Shown here piece after piece: positions 56,164 through 64,000 of a DNA stretch of 64,000 nucleotides; positions within the stretch are counted from its first letter, which is position 1; the number at the start of each line of letters is the position of its first letter. Source of the stretch: JAEXOD01 sp963667875. GTDB taxonomy: Bacteria; Bacteroidota; Ignavibacteria; Ignavibacteriales; Melioribacteraceae. The stretch spans positions 310,001-374,000 of the forward strand of contig CAXXGC010000002.1 of NCBI GenBank assembly GCA_963667875.2. The letters are read 5' to 3'. The translations under genes were made by a program, and so were the position numbers. The notes below the pieces were generated by a model. It saw nothing but the letters and a program-made list of their open reading frames with translations. It ran no database searches and was not told the DNA's origin.

Positions 56164-56525
56164 AATCAGGGCTAAAGCCCTAATTCTTTCCTTTAGCCAA
56201 CCCCCACCATAAATGGCAATGTTGGCAACTTAAGCAAATTACTCCATTTTATGCAACCCCACTTTCGGGGGTTGAAACCGGTTTTAATGGTTCCGCGGTC
56301 TAATGATATGTAAGACTTTCAGCGTTATTACGCAATAAATTGATTTTCAGTATTTATATTTCTATTTGGATTAAAGGATTATATTAAAAAACCCCGAATG
56401 GGGTTTCATATCAGTAGCCTGAACGCTAAAAAAAGAACCATAACCCCGTAAGTGGGTAACATTGTAAAAATGAAGAATAGATAATCCTTAAGTTGACAAC
56501 ATTGCCATAAATGGTGAGGGTTGGC
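56164..56525 (+). repeat. REP-like bipartite element split by an insertion
   Basis: Head at 56164-56180; the second palindrome is cut in two. Its arms TTAGCCAACCCCCACCAT and ATGGTGAGGGTTGGCTAA lie on opposite sides of the insertion and pair over 18 bases with one mismatch, the longest palindrome of the set. Confidence 0.85.
56217..56504. mobile_element. MITE-like insertion of 288 bp
   Basis: Terminal inverted repeats CAATGTTGGCAACTTAAG (56217-56234) and CTTAAGTTGACAACATTG (56487-56504) match at 17 of 18 positions. CCATAAATGG stands directly outside both ends (56207-56216 and 56505-56514) as a probable 10-bp target duplication, though this is itself near-palindromic. No coding capacity. Internal hairpins: CAACCCC/GGGGTTG (56254-56274) and AAACCCC/GGGGTTT (56389-56406). 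Removing insert plus one flank restores an uninterrupted palindrome. Confidence 0.85.
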
Positions 56526-56745
56526 TAACTTATTTTATTACAATATTTTATCTAATTATTATTCCCCGAAAAACATGGTATGACCGTTCCACATTTGAAC
56601 CTATTATTCCCAAAAACCGTACTGCATAATCAATTTATACGTGTTATCAATGCAACATTTTTGCCAAATTTTCAATATATCTTCAATTTCATTCAATAAT
56701 TTACATTTTGTTTTTAATTGAAAATTGAGAATTAAAAATTCAAAA

Positions 56746-58863
56746 TTACTTTAACAGATTCATTTTCCTGGTTTCGCTATATTTTCCCGCCTGTAACCTG
56801 TAAAAATAAATTCCGCTGCTTATGTTTTTTGGCTGCCAATTTTTTTGGTAATTTCCTGCGCTTAATTCTTCATTAAAAAGAGTAGCTATTTCTTTACCCA
56901 AAATGTCGTATATTTTTAGGGTAACAAACTCCTGTTTTGGCAAACTAAAACTAATTGTTGTATTTGGGTTAAAAGGATTTGGGTAGTTTTGCTGTAATAT
57001 ATACTTTATGGGTATTTCCTTGACATCATTATTTTCTGCTACACCCCCTTCTTTAAAAACAAGTACACGATCAGAAGTCCCAAACCATTTGTTACCATCA
57101 TTGTCAATTTTAATTGAATAGGTATTAAAAATATACCCGGCTGGAGAGTATATACGAGGCGTCCAATTTATTCCGTCAAACATATACAAACCATGGTCAC
57201 AACCAATCCATTTATGCCCTTCATAATCTGCTGCAAGAGCCAAAACATGATTACCCAAATAACCTTCATTATAAATAGTCCAATTTATTCCATCAAATTT
57301 TATTAGGTAATCACCAACACCAATAATCCATTTATTTCCCTCGCCGTCTATTGCTATTAATCTAATTCTATTATTCGGCAAACCCGAATTTGCTGTATTA
57401 TAAACCAACCAATTTATTCCATCAAATTTGACTAAACCGCCCCAACGAGTCCCAATCCATTTATTTCCATCACTATCTAATTTTATGGCATCTACATAGT
57501 CAGATGGCAAACTCGAGTTTGATGCATTATAAACCGTCCAATCCGAACCAGCAAATTTGACTAATCCACCATCAGTCCCAATCCATTTATTTCCATCACT
57601 ATCTATTGCTATTGTTTGAACACAATTAGTTGGCAAACCCGAATTTGATGTATTATAAACTGTCCAATTTATCCCATCAAATTTTACTAATCCAAACCTA
57701 GTCCCAATCCATTTATTACCATCATTATCAATTGCCAGGGCAACAATATAATCAATCGGTAAACCCAAGTTTGAGGATTTATAAATCGTCCAACTTACTC
57801 CATCAAATTTTAGCAGCCCAAGACCTGTTCCAATCCATTTATTGCCCTCTTTATCTATTTCTATTGCTACAACTCTTGCATTCGGAAACCCAGAAAGGGT
57901 AACTATAAAAGGATTCCAATTTTTTCCGTCAATTTTTGCTAACGTATAATTACCATTACCAATCCATTTATTGCCCTCGCCGTCTATTACTATTGTCCCA
58001 ACTCTATCATCCAGCAAACCCGTGTTTGAAACATTATAAACCGTCCAATCTACGCCATCAAATTTCGCTAAACCACCACCCCAAGTTCCAATCCACTTAT
58101 TCCCTTCATTATCTATTGCTATAGCATTAACCAGATCATAAGGCAAACCCGAGTTTGTCGTATAATAAACCGTCCAATTTATGCCATCAAATTTAACTAA
58201 ACCATGATAGGTCGCAATCCATTTATTCCCATAATTATCTATTGCGATTGAGGAGACTTCGGCATTCGGCAAACCCGAGTTTAAGGAATTATAAACAATA
58301 CACTCCCCGTGGTTAAATTTAACCAAAGCATTATAGTTTCCAATCCATTTATTCCCCTCATTGTCTATTGTCATTGCGGTAACCTCAGCATTCGGCAAGC
58401 CGGAGTTTGAGGCATCATAAACCATCCAATTTGTTCCGTCAAATTTAACCAAAAGACCATATAATCCAATCCATATATTTCCCTCACCATCTATTGCTAT
58501 CGCTTCAACATTATTACTTGGCAAACCAGAATTCAATTCATTATAAACAGTCCAATTTGCTCCATCAAATTTTGCCAAACCATAATCTGTCCCAATCCAT
58601 TTATTTCCTTCATTATCAATTGCTATGGCATATACACGATTATTCGGGAACGCCGAATTTGGACTTAAATAAACTGTTTTTTCATAGGTAATTTTATTAA
58701 TTTTTTCCAATCCATAAGTCCTCCCGATCCAAATATAATCATTTTCAATGGCAGTACACTGTATTAAACCCATTTCACCATATACTATCCATTCCGGGTT
58801 TTGGGCGTAATTTAAGTTAGTCCAAACAAATAACACTAAAATTGTAATAAACAACTTTTTCAT
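56746..58863 (-). CDS. secreted 14-bladed (double) Reg_prop propeller with T9SS tag (array gene C)
   Basis: 705 residues. Signal peptide MKKLFITILVLFVWTNLNYAQ, one small variation on A and B. Fourteen blades, the first divergent (YIWIGRTYGLEKINK) and blades 12-14 irregular (WIIGVGDYLIKFDG, HKWIGCDHGLYMFDG, KWFGTSDRVLVFKEGG). Blade 4 carries KFNHGECIVYN, the variant found in gene A blade 3 and nearly identical at DNA level, a sign of blade exchange or shared descent. The link to the sorting domain is shorter (AENNDVKEIPIKYILQQ), followed by the common QNYPNPFNP tail. Confidence 0.9.
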   Translation of the reverse strand: MKKLFITILVLFVWTNLNYAQNPEWIVYGEMGLIQCTAIENDYIWIGRTYGLEKINKITYEKTVYLSPNSAFPNNRVYAIAIDNEGNKWIGTDYGLAKFDGANWTVYNELNSGLPSNNVEAIAIDGEGNIWIGLYGLLVKFDGTNWMVYDASNSGLPNAEVTAMTIDNEGNKWIGNYNALVKFNHGECIVYNSLNSGLPNAEVSSIAIDNYGNKWIATYHGLVKFDGINWTVYYTTNSGLPYDLVNAIAIDNEGNKWIGTWGGGLAKFDGVDWTVYNVSNTGLLDDRVGTIVIDGEGNKWIGNGNYTLAKIDGKNWNPFIVTLSGFPNARVVAIEIDKEGNKWIGTGLGLLKFDGVSWTIYKSSNLGLPIDYIVALAIDNDGNKWIGTRFGLVKFDGINWTVYNTSNSGLPTNCVQTIAIDSDGNKWIGTDGGLVKFAGSDWTVYNASNSSLPSDYVDAIKLDSDGNKWIGTRWGGLVKFDGINWLVYNTANSGLPNNRIRLIAIDGEGNKWIIGVGDYLIKFDGINWTIYNEGYLGNHVLALAADYEGHKWIGCDHGLYMFDGINWTPRIYSPAGYIFNTYSIKIDNDGNKWFGTSDRVLVFKEGGVAENNDVKEIPIKYILQQNYPNPFNPNTTISFSLPKQEFVTLKIYDILGKEIATLFNEELSAGNYQKNWQPKNISSGIYFYRLQAGKYSETRKMNLLK

Positions 58864-58935
58864 AATTTTTCCCTCAAAATATTATTCTTTTCTATTTTCA
58901 TTCTCAAACATTTTATAATAAATTTAACCATTAAC

Positions 58936-58964
58936 AAATTAATACCCCTTTTGGCAAATGTCAA
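58936..58964 (-). promoter_or_regulatory. array-type promoter, gene C
   Basis: TTGACA (58964-58959), 17-base spacer, TAATTT (58941-58936). The -35 and -10 are unchanged although the surrounding leader has diverged. Confidence 0.6.
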
Positions 58965-59044
58965 ATATTTGGATGTGTTCTGCATCAATTGTGCGCCGGA
59001 GCAATATTAACAAAAAGCACCAAATTTGTGTTTTTAGATAATTA

Positions 59045-59110
59045 AATCAGGGCTAAAGCCCTAATTCTTTCCTTTCTGCCGATCCCCACCATGAATGGTG
59101 GGGTTATTTA
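59045..59110 (+). repeat. REP-like bipartite element
   Basis: ATCAGGGCTAAAGCCC head, then CCCCACCATGAATGGTGGGG and TTATTTAA. Confidence 0.85.
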
Positions 59111-59290
59111 AAATGTTGTATTACAATATGTTATCTAACTATTATTCCCACTAAATGTACTACAAAATCATGTTATACTTGTTATCATACGCAACACTGA
59201 ATCCTAATCTTCAATACATCTGCAAATTTCATTCAATAATTTATTATTTCTTTCTCTTTTAATTAAAAATTAAGAATTCAAAATTCAAAA

Positions 59291-61435
59291 TTATTTTAAA
59301 AGGTTCATTTTCCTTGTTTCACTATATTTACCAGCTTGCAGTCTATAAAAATAAATTCCGCTGCTTAAACCAGTTGGTTCCCAATTTTTTTGGTAAGTTC
59401 CGGCACTTAGTTCTTCATTAAAAAGAGTAGCTATTTCTTTACCTAAAATATCGTATATCTTTAAAGTAACAAACTCCTGTTTTGGCAAACTAAAACTAAT
59501 TGTTGTATTTGGGTTAAATGGGTTTGGGTAATTTTGCTGTAAAAGATTGTTAGTGGGTGTTTCATTGTTAATGTTATTATCATCTATGCTAAAATCAACA
59601 CCACCTTCCTTGAAAACAGAAATTCCACCATATGTCCCAATCCATTTATTCCCACGCTTGTCAATTGCTATTGAATAAATCTCTCTAGAAGTTAAACCAG
59701 AGTTCGATTCATGATACCAAGTCCAATTTACATCATTAAATTTTACTAATCCCCCTCCATGTACACCAATCCATTTTGTCCCATCGCTGTCAATTGCAAG
59801 TGATCTAAAATCATTAGATGGTAAACCCAAGGAGGAAGTATTAAAAGTAGTCCAATCTGTACCACTAAATTTTGCTAATCCGCCGCTTGTTCCAAACCAC
59901 ACATTCCCTAGGTTATCCTCTGCTATTGCATTAACAAAATATCCGGGTAAACCAGAGTTTAAAGGATGATATGATATCCAATAAAGGCCATTAAACTTTG
60001 CCACACCGCCTCCATTCGTTCCCGCCCATATATTCTTGTGACTATCCACGTAAAGAGATAAGATATAATAATCAGTTATGCCGGGATAAATATTATATCG
60101 TTTCCAAGAAGAACCATTATATTTTACAATTCCACTGTATCTAGTACCAATCCATTTATTTCCATCAGTATCAATAGCTATTGCAGTAAGAGAATTGTTG
60201 GGCAATCCGGAAATTGAAGCATTATAAACTTCCCAATTTGAATTGTCAAATTTCACTAATCCGCTTGTTGTTGAAATCCACTTATTATTGTCTCTGTCTA
60301 TTGCCATCCAATGTATTTCATTCACCGGCAATCCGGAATTTGAAGTATTATAAACAGTCCAATCAACGCCATTATATTTTACCAATCCATAATATGTTCC
60401 AATCCATTTATTCCCTTCTTCGTCTATTAATATCGAATTAATCTCACAATACGGTATATCTGAATTTCGAACATTAGCCAATATCCAGGTTTCCCCATCA
60501 TATTTCATTAACCCATTCTGAGTTCCAACCCACTTATTCCCGTCATTATCAACTATAAGTGATAGAACTTCATTCAATTGCAAACCAGTGTTCGTTTCAT
60601 TATAAATTGTCCAATCTGAGCCATTAAATTTTGCTAAACCACGATAATCGCTTCCCACCCATATGTTCCAATTGTTGTCAATTGCTAAAGAAGAAACTGA
60701 ATAATAAGGCATTCCGGAGTTCGTTGTATTATATACTCTCCAATTAGCTCCCCAAAATTTAACTAATCCATAATCTGTTCCAATCCACTTAATCATCTCA
60801 TCATCAATTAGTATTGCCCTAATATCATTACCCGGTAATCCTGAATTGGATGAATTATATACAATCCAATCAGTATCGTTAAATTTGGCTAATCCGCCTC
60901 CATTCGTTCCAATCCATTTATTACCTTCTCCATCAATTGCAATTGATAAAACATTCATTTCCGGCAAACCAGAGTTTGATGTATTATAAACGGTCCAATC
61001 AACATTGTTAAATTTAACTAATCCGGCCCCATTAGTTCCAATCCATTTATTTCCTTCTCCATCAATTGCTAAAGAATAAATAAAGTTAGACGGTAAACCG
61101 GAGTTCTCGGAATCATAAACAGTCCAATTAGAACCATCAAATTTAATCAAATCGAAACCGGTGGTCAACCATTTGATTCCCTGATTGTCGATTGCTATAT
61201 GATGAACGTAGTTGTACGGCAAGCCCGAATTTGCAGTATTATAAAAAAATTTTTCTCCGGTTTTAACATTTAACTTAACTAAACCATAATCTTTTCCTAT
61301 CCAAAGATAATCTCCTTCGGAAGCCATACAATTAATAATTTTTCCATCGGTATACTGCATCCATTCCGGGTTTTGGGCGTAATTTAAGCTAACGCAAACG
61401 AATAATACAAGAATAATAAAAAATAACTTTTTCAT
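59291..61435 (-). CDS. secreted 14-bladed (double) Reg_prop propeller with T9SS tag (array gene D)
   Basis: 714 residues. Signal peptide MKKLFFIILVLFVCVSLNYAQ. Fourteen blades counted; the first is YLWIGKDYGLVKLN, blade 10 has a short linker (RYNIYPGITD) and the last is KWIGTYGGISVFKEGG. Blades 3-4 (KWIGTNGAGLVKFNN, KWIGTNGGGLAKFND) are near-copies, suggesting recent internal duplication. The linker VDFSIDDNNINNETPTNNLLQQ leads into the common sorting domain, here KNWEPTGLSSGIYF as in gene E. An in-frame Cys in the signal peptide core (LFVCVSLNYAQ) is not in a lipobox. Confidence 0.9.
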   Translation of the reverse strand: MKKLFFIILVLFVCVSLNYAQNPEWMQYTDGKIINCMASEGDYLWIGKDYGLVKLNVKTGEKFFYNTANSGLPYNYVHHIAIDNQGIKWLTTGFDLIKFDGSNWTVYDSENSGLPSNFIYSLAIDGEGNKWIGTNGAGLVKFNNVDWTVYNTSNSGLPEMNVLSIAIDGEGNKWIGTNGGGLAKFNDTDWIVYNSSNSGLPGNDIRAILIDDEMIKWIGTDYGLVKFWGANWRVYNTTNSGMPYYSVSSLAIDNNWNIWVGSDYRGLAKFNGSDWTIYNETNTGLQLNEVLSLIVDNDGNKWVGTQNGLMKYDGETWILANVRNSDIPYCEINSILIDEEGNKWIGTYYGLVKYNGVDWTVYNTSNSGLPVNEIHWMAIDRDNNKWISTTSGLVKFDNSNWEVYNASISGLPNNSLTAIAIDTDGNKWIGTRYSGIVKYNGSSWKRYNIYPGITDYYILSLYVDSHKNIWAGTNGGGVAKFNGLYWISYHPLNSGLPGYFVNAIAEDNLGNVWFGTSGGLAKFSGTDWTTFNTSSLGLPSNDFRSLAIDSDGTKWIGVHGGGLVKFNDVNWTWYHESNSGLTSREIYSIAIDKRGNKWIGTYGGISVFKEGGVDFSIDDNNINNETPTNNLLQQNYPNPFNPNTTISFSLPKQEFVTLKIYDILGKEIATLFNEELSAGTYQKNWEPTGLSSGIYFYRLQAGKYSETRKMNLLK

Positions 61436-61508
61436 AATTTTTCCTTCAAAATATTATTCTCTTCTATATTCATTCTTTAACATGTTAATAATTAATTTAA
61501 CCATTAAC

Positions 61509-61537
61509 AAATTAATACCCCTTTTTACAAATGTCAA
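61509..61537 (-). promoter_or_regulatory. array-type promoter, gene D
   Basis: TTGACA (61537-61532), 17-base spacer, TAATTT (61514-61509). Confidence 0.6.
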
Positions 61538-61618
61538 ATATTTATGTGTGATGCAGAGCAATTGTGCGCCGGAGCATATATTAACAAAGAATACCAAATT
61601 TGCGTTTTTAGATAATTT

Positions 61619-61684
61619 AATCAGGGCTAAAGCCCTAATTCTTTTCTTTAGCCAACCCCCACCATGAATGGTGGGGTTATTTAA
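61619..61684 (+). repeat. REP-like bipartite element
   Basis: ATCAGGGCTAAAGCCC head, then AACCCCCACCATGAATGGTG, GGGTTATTTAA. Confidence 0.85.
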
Positions 61685-61863
61685 AATGTTGTATTACAAT
61701 ATGTTATCTAACTATTATTCCCACTAAATGTACTACAAAATCATGTTATACTTGTTATCATACGCAACACTGAATCCTAATCTTCAATACATCTGCAAAT
61801 TTCATTCAATAATTTATTATTTCTTTCTCTTTTAATTAAAAATTAAGAATTCAAAATTCAAAA

Positions 61864-64000
61864 TTATTTTAAAAGGTTCATTTTCCTTGTTTCACTATAT
61901 TTTCCCGCCTGTAACCTGTAAAAATAAATTCCGCTGCTTAAACCAGTCGGGGCCCAATTCTTTTGGTAAGTTCCTGCACTTAATTCTTCATTAAAAAGAG
62001 TTGCTATTTCTTTACCTAAAATGTCGTATATTTTTAAGGTAACAAACTCCTGTTTTGGTAAACAAAAACTAATTGTTGTATTTGGGTTAAAAGGATTTGG
62101 GTAGTTTTGTTGTAAAATATAATTAGTAGGTGTTTCCAGATTAACCTGGTTATCCTCAACACTTACAACACCGCCTTCTTTGTAAACTACCAAACCATCT
62201 ACAGTACAAATCCACTTGTTTCCATAACAATCTATTGCAATAGCTTTAACTGCGTTTGCGGGTAAACCTGAATTAGCAGTATTATAAATAGTCCAATTAA
62301 TTCCGTCAAATTTTGCCAAACCATTTTCTGTACCAAACCACTTATTATTTTCATTATCTATCACCATGGAATAAACATAATCACTCGGCAGGCCTGAATT
62401 TGAGCAATTATAAACCTCGCATTCAGTACCATTAAATTTGGCTACACCTTGACCTAAATTACATAACCACTTATTTCCTTGTACATCAACTGCCATTGTT
62501 TGAAAATAATCAAAAGTTAAACTTGAATTTGAAGTATTGTAAACTGTCCAATCTATATCGTTAAATTTTGTTAGACCACCACCGGATGTTCCAATCCACT
62601 TATTGCCTTCGCCATCTATTGCTATTGTTGAAACAAACCTATTTGGCAAGCCGGAGTTACCAATATCATAAACTGTAAATGTAGAATCGACAACTTTTAC
62701 TAATCCACCATCGGTACATATCCACTTATTATCACTGCTGTCAACTACAATTGCATTAACCCTATCACTTGGGAAAATGGAATTTGTAGTATTAAATAAT
62801 GTCCACTTTTCATCATTCATTTTAGCCAAACCATTCGAATAAGTACCTATCCACTTGTTACCAGCTCTATCTGCTGCTATGGAATAAACAAAATTTTCCG
62901 GCAAACTTGAGTTTGATGTATTATAAACAGTCCAATCAATGCCGTTAAATTTAGTTAAACCCCCGCTATATGTTCCAATCCATTTGTTATTTTTATTATC
63001 AATTGTTATTGACATATCACAATTATCGGGTAACCCTGAACTTGAAATGTTATAAAGTTCCCAATTTGAGCCATCATACTTAACAAGCCCTTTTCCATTT
63101 GTTCCAATCCATTTATTACCTGCTTGGTCAACTGAAATTGAAGCAACACCATTTGTTGGCAATCCCGAGTTTGAAGTATTATATACTGTCCAAGTTGTAT
63201 TATCAAATTTTATTAAACCATTATTATAGGTTCCAATCCATTTATTGCCTTCATCATCCACCGCTATTGCTGTTACATAATAATACGGGATACCGGAAAA
63301 GATAACGTCATAATGGATCCAATTTGTATCATCAAATTTTTGTATCCCAAAGCTAGCTAATCCTATCCATTTATTACCCTCAACATCTATTTGTATTGTT
63401 GTAATACAATTAACATATAATCCCGAATTGGAATTATTATAGTTTGTCCAATTATTATTATCAAATTTATATAAACCAACATGACTTGTACCAATCCATT
63501 TATTGTCAAAACTATCTATTTCGATTGCGGTTATTTCATTCGGAGTTCCACTCGGATTTATTATGGATGAATAGTCAGTCCACATGACATCATCATATTT
63601 AGCCAGTCCACCCACGGTTCCAATCCACTTGTTTTTAGCACTATCTATTGCTATAAGACGAACAACATCATTTGGTAAACCAGAGTTTGATTTATTGTAA
63701 ACAATCCAGTTAATACCATTAAATTTTGCCAAACCGCCACCATTTGTTCCAATCCATTTATTTCCCAAATAATCAATTTTAATAGAAAGAATACAATTAT
63801 TTGGCAAACCTGAATTTGAGCTATTAAAATAAATCTTTTCATTGGTTTCTTTGTTTAATTTTATTAGCCCACCAACTGTGCCTATCCATTTTATGCTGCC
63901 TTCATCAGCAGAACAATAAACTATACCACAATCATTTGAATATTGAATCCATTCCGGGTTTTGGGCGTAATTTAAGCCTACCCAAACAAATAACACTAAA
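61864..64000 (-). CDS. secreted 14-bladed (double) Reg_prop propeller with T9SS tag (array gene E), 5' end cut
   Basis: About 711 codons visible; the frame runs off the window inside the signal peptide (LVLFVWVGLNYAQ), so by comparison with the paralogues some eight or nine residues and the promoter are missing. Fourteen blades counted, first SIKWIGTVGGLIKLN, blade 3 with an unusual linker (TDYSSIINPSGTPN), and several blades with extra Cys (KWICTDGG, KWLCNLGQG, KWICTVDG). Tail: VSVEDNQVNLETPTNYILQQ plus the common sorting domain. The array probably continues to the right of the window. Confidence 0.9.
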   Translation of the reverse strand, partial: LVLFVWVGLNYAQNPEWIQYSNDCGIVYCSADEGSIKWIGTVGGLIKLNKETNEKIYFNSSNSGLPNNCILSIKIDYLGNKWIGTNGGGLAKFNGINWIVYNKSNSGLPNDVVRLIAIDSAKNKWIGTVGGLAKYDDVMWTDYSSIINPSGTPNEITAIEIDSFDNKWIGTSHVGLYKFDNNNWTNYNNSNSGLYVNCITTIQIDVEGNKWIGLASFGIQKFDDTNWIHYDVIFSGIPYYYVTAIAVDDEGNKWIGTYNNGLIKFDNTTWTVYNTSNSGLPTNGVASISVDQAGNKWIGTNGKGLVKYDGSNWELYNISSSGLPDNCDMSITIDNKNNKWIGTYSGGLTKFNGIDWTVYNTSNSSLPENFVYSIAADRAGNKWIGTYSNGLAKMNDEKWTLFNTTNSIFPSDRVNAIVVDSSDNKWICTDGGLVKVVDSTFTVYDIGNSGLPNRFVSTIAIDGEGNKWIGTSGGGLTKFNDIDWTVYNTSNSSLTFDYFQTMAVDVQGNKWLCNLGQGVAKFNGTECEVYNCSNSGLPSDYVYSMVIDNENNKWFGTENGLAKFDGINWTIYNTANSGLPANAVKAIAIDCYGNKWICTVDGLVVYKEGGVVSVEDNQVNLETPTNYILQQNYPNPFNPNTTISFCLPKQEFVTLKIYDILGKEIATLFNEELSAGTYQKNWAPTGLSSGIYFYRLQAGKYSETRKMNLLK

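Larger units (their letters stand above)
55982..56745. other. spacer between array genes B and C, enlarged by an insertion
   Basis: Same promoter-leader, REP-like element and AT tail as the other spacers, but about 300 bp longer because of the 288-bp MITE-like insertion at 56217-56504 in the REP palindrome. Confidence 0.8.
58864..59290. other. spacer between array genes C and D
   Basis: 427 bp: promoter and leader of gene C, REP-like element, AT tail. The 3' half is nearly identical to the D-E spacer (61436-61863), closer than to the others, so C-D and D-E spacers share a recent duplication. Confidence 0.75.
61436..61863. other. spacer between array genes D and E
   Basis: 428 bp: promoter and leader of gene D, REP-like element, AT tail. 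Its 3' part is almost base-identical to the C-D spacer. Confidence 0.75.

Noticed and set aside
52086..64000. Periodic repeats of about 126 bp that could look like a CRISPR or satellite array
   Set aside because: They are in-frame coding repeats of propeller blades with varied sequence; there are no short identical repeats with unique spacers and no cas genes.
52086..64000. Diversity-generating retroelement acting on the propeller genes
   Set aside because: No reverse transcriptase, template repeat or adenine-biased variation seen in the window; ordinary recombination between repeats is enough.

Overview
This is an AT-rich (roughly 30% G+C by eye) chromosomal window in which every confident gene except one lies on the minus strand. 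The organism looks like a member of the Ignavibacteria (Bacteroidota/Chlorobi side of the FCB group). Six secreted proteins end in the type IX secretion (T9SS) type A sorting domain with the signature QNYPNPFNP...SSGIY, the signal peptides end in ...AQ, a complete dcw cell-wall/division cluster is present, and MurE carries the meso-diaminopimelate motif DNPR. The class assignment is an inference from protein style, not a phylogeny.

Layout, left to right. (1) 1-8783: housekeeping genes in one transcriptional direction: a truncated acyl-CoA dehydrogenase, an enoyl-ACP-reductase-like SDR, DNA polymerase III alpha (dnaE), dUTPase (dut), a flippase, a 4HBT thioesterase and accA. (2) 8786-29607: a surface polysaccharide locus of the Wzx/Wzy type. 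It has a polyprenyl-phosphate sugar transferase, a second degenerate copy fused to a GT2 domain, a DPM1-like polyprenol-phosphate mannosyltransferase, GT2 and GT4 transferases, UDP-GlcNAc 2-epimerase, dTDP-glucose 4,6-dehydratase, two flippases, a Wzy-like polymerase, Wzz-like and Wza-like export proteins, an SGNH (AlgX/AlgJ-like) protein with an MBOAT partner for O-acetylation, and an L-2-hydroxyglutarate-oxidase-like gene. (3) 30345-31370: a lone plus-strand methyltransferase between two long AT-rich gaps. (4) 32406-34439: a T9SS-exported SBBP-like propeller protein. (5) 34651-50633: a tightly packed dcw cluster, transcribed mraZ-rsmH-ftsL-ftsI-murE-murF-mraY-murD-ftsW-murG-murC-ftsQ-ftsA-ftsZ, with a promoter before mraZ and a strong hairpin after ftsZ. 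(6) 50634-52085: a non-coding region with two perfect DnaA boxes and two copies of a 356-bp-period direct repeat. (7) 52086-64000: a tandem array of five secreted beta-propeller genes, the last cut by the window edge.

The array is the most unusual part. All five proteins share a near-identical signal peptide and a near-identical C-terminal sorting domain. The four visible 5' flanks share the same promoter. Between these ends lie diversified Reg_prop-type blades of about 42 residues. Counting blades by eye gives 7, 14, 14, 14 and 14, that is one or two complete seven-bladed propellers. This resembles the sensor ectodomain of Bacteroides hybrid two-component systems with the Y_Y_Y domain, membrane segment and kinase replaced by a secretion tag. 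The intergenic spacers carry a bipartite REP-like palindromic element, and one copy is split by a 288-bp MITE-like insertion with 18-bp terminal inverted repeats. No tRNA, rRNA or CRISPR array was seen.
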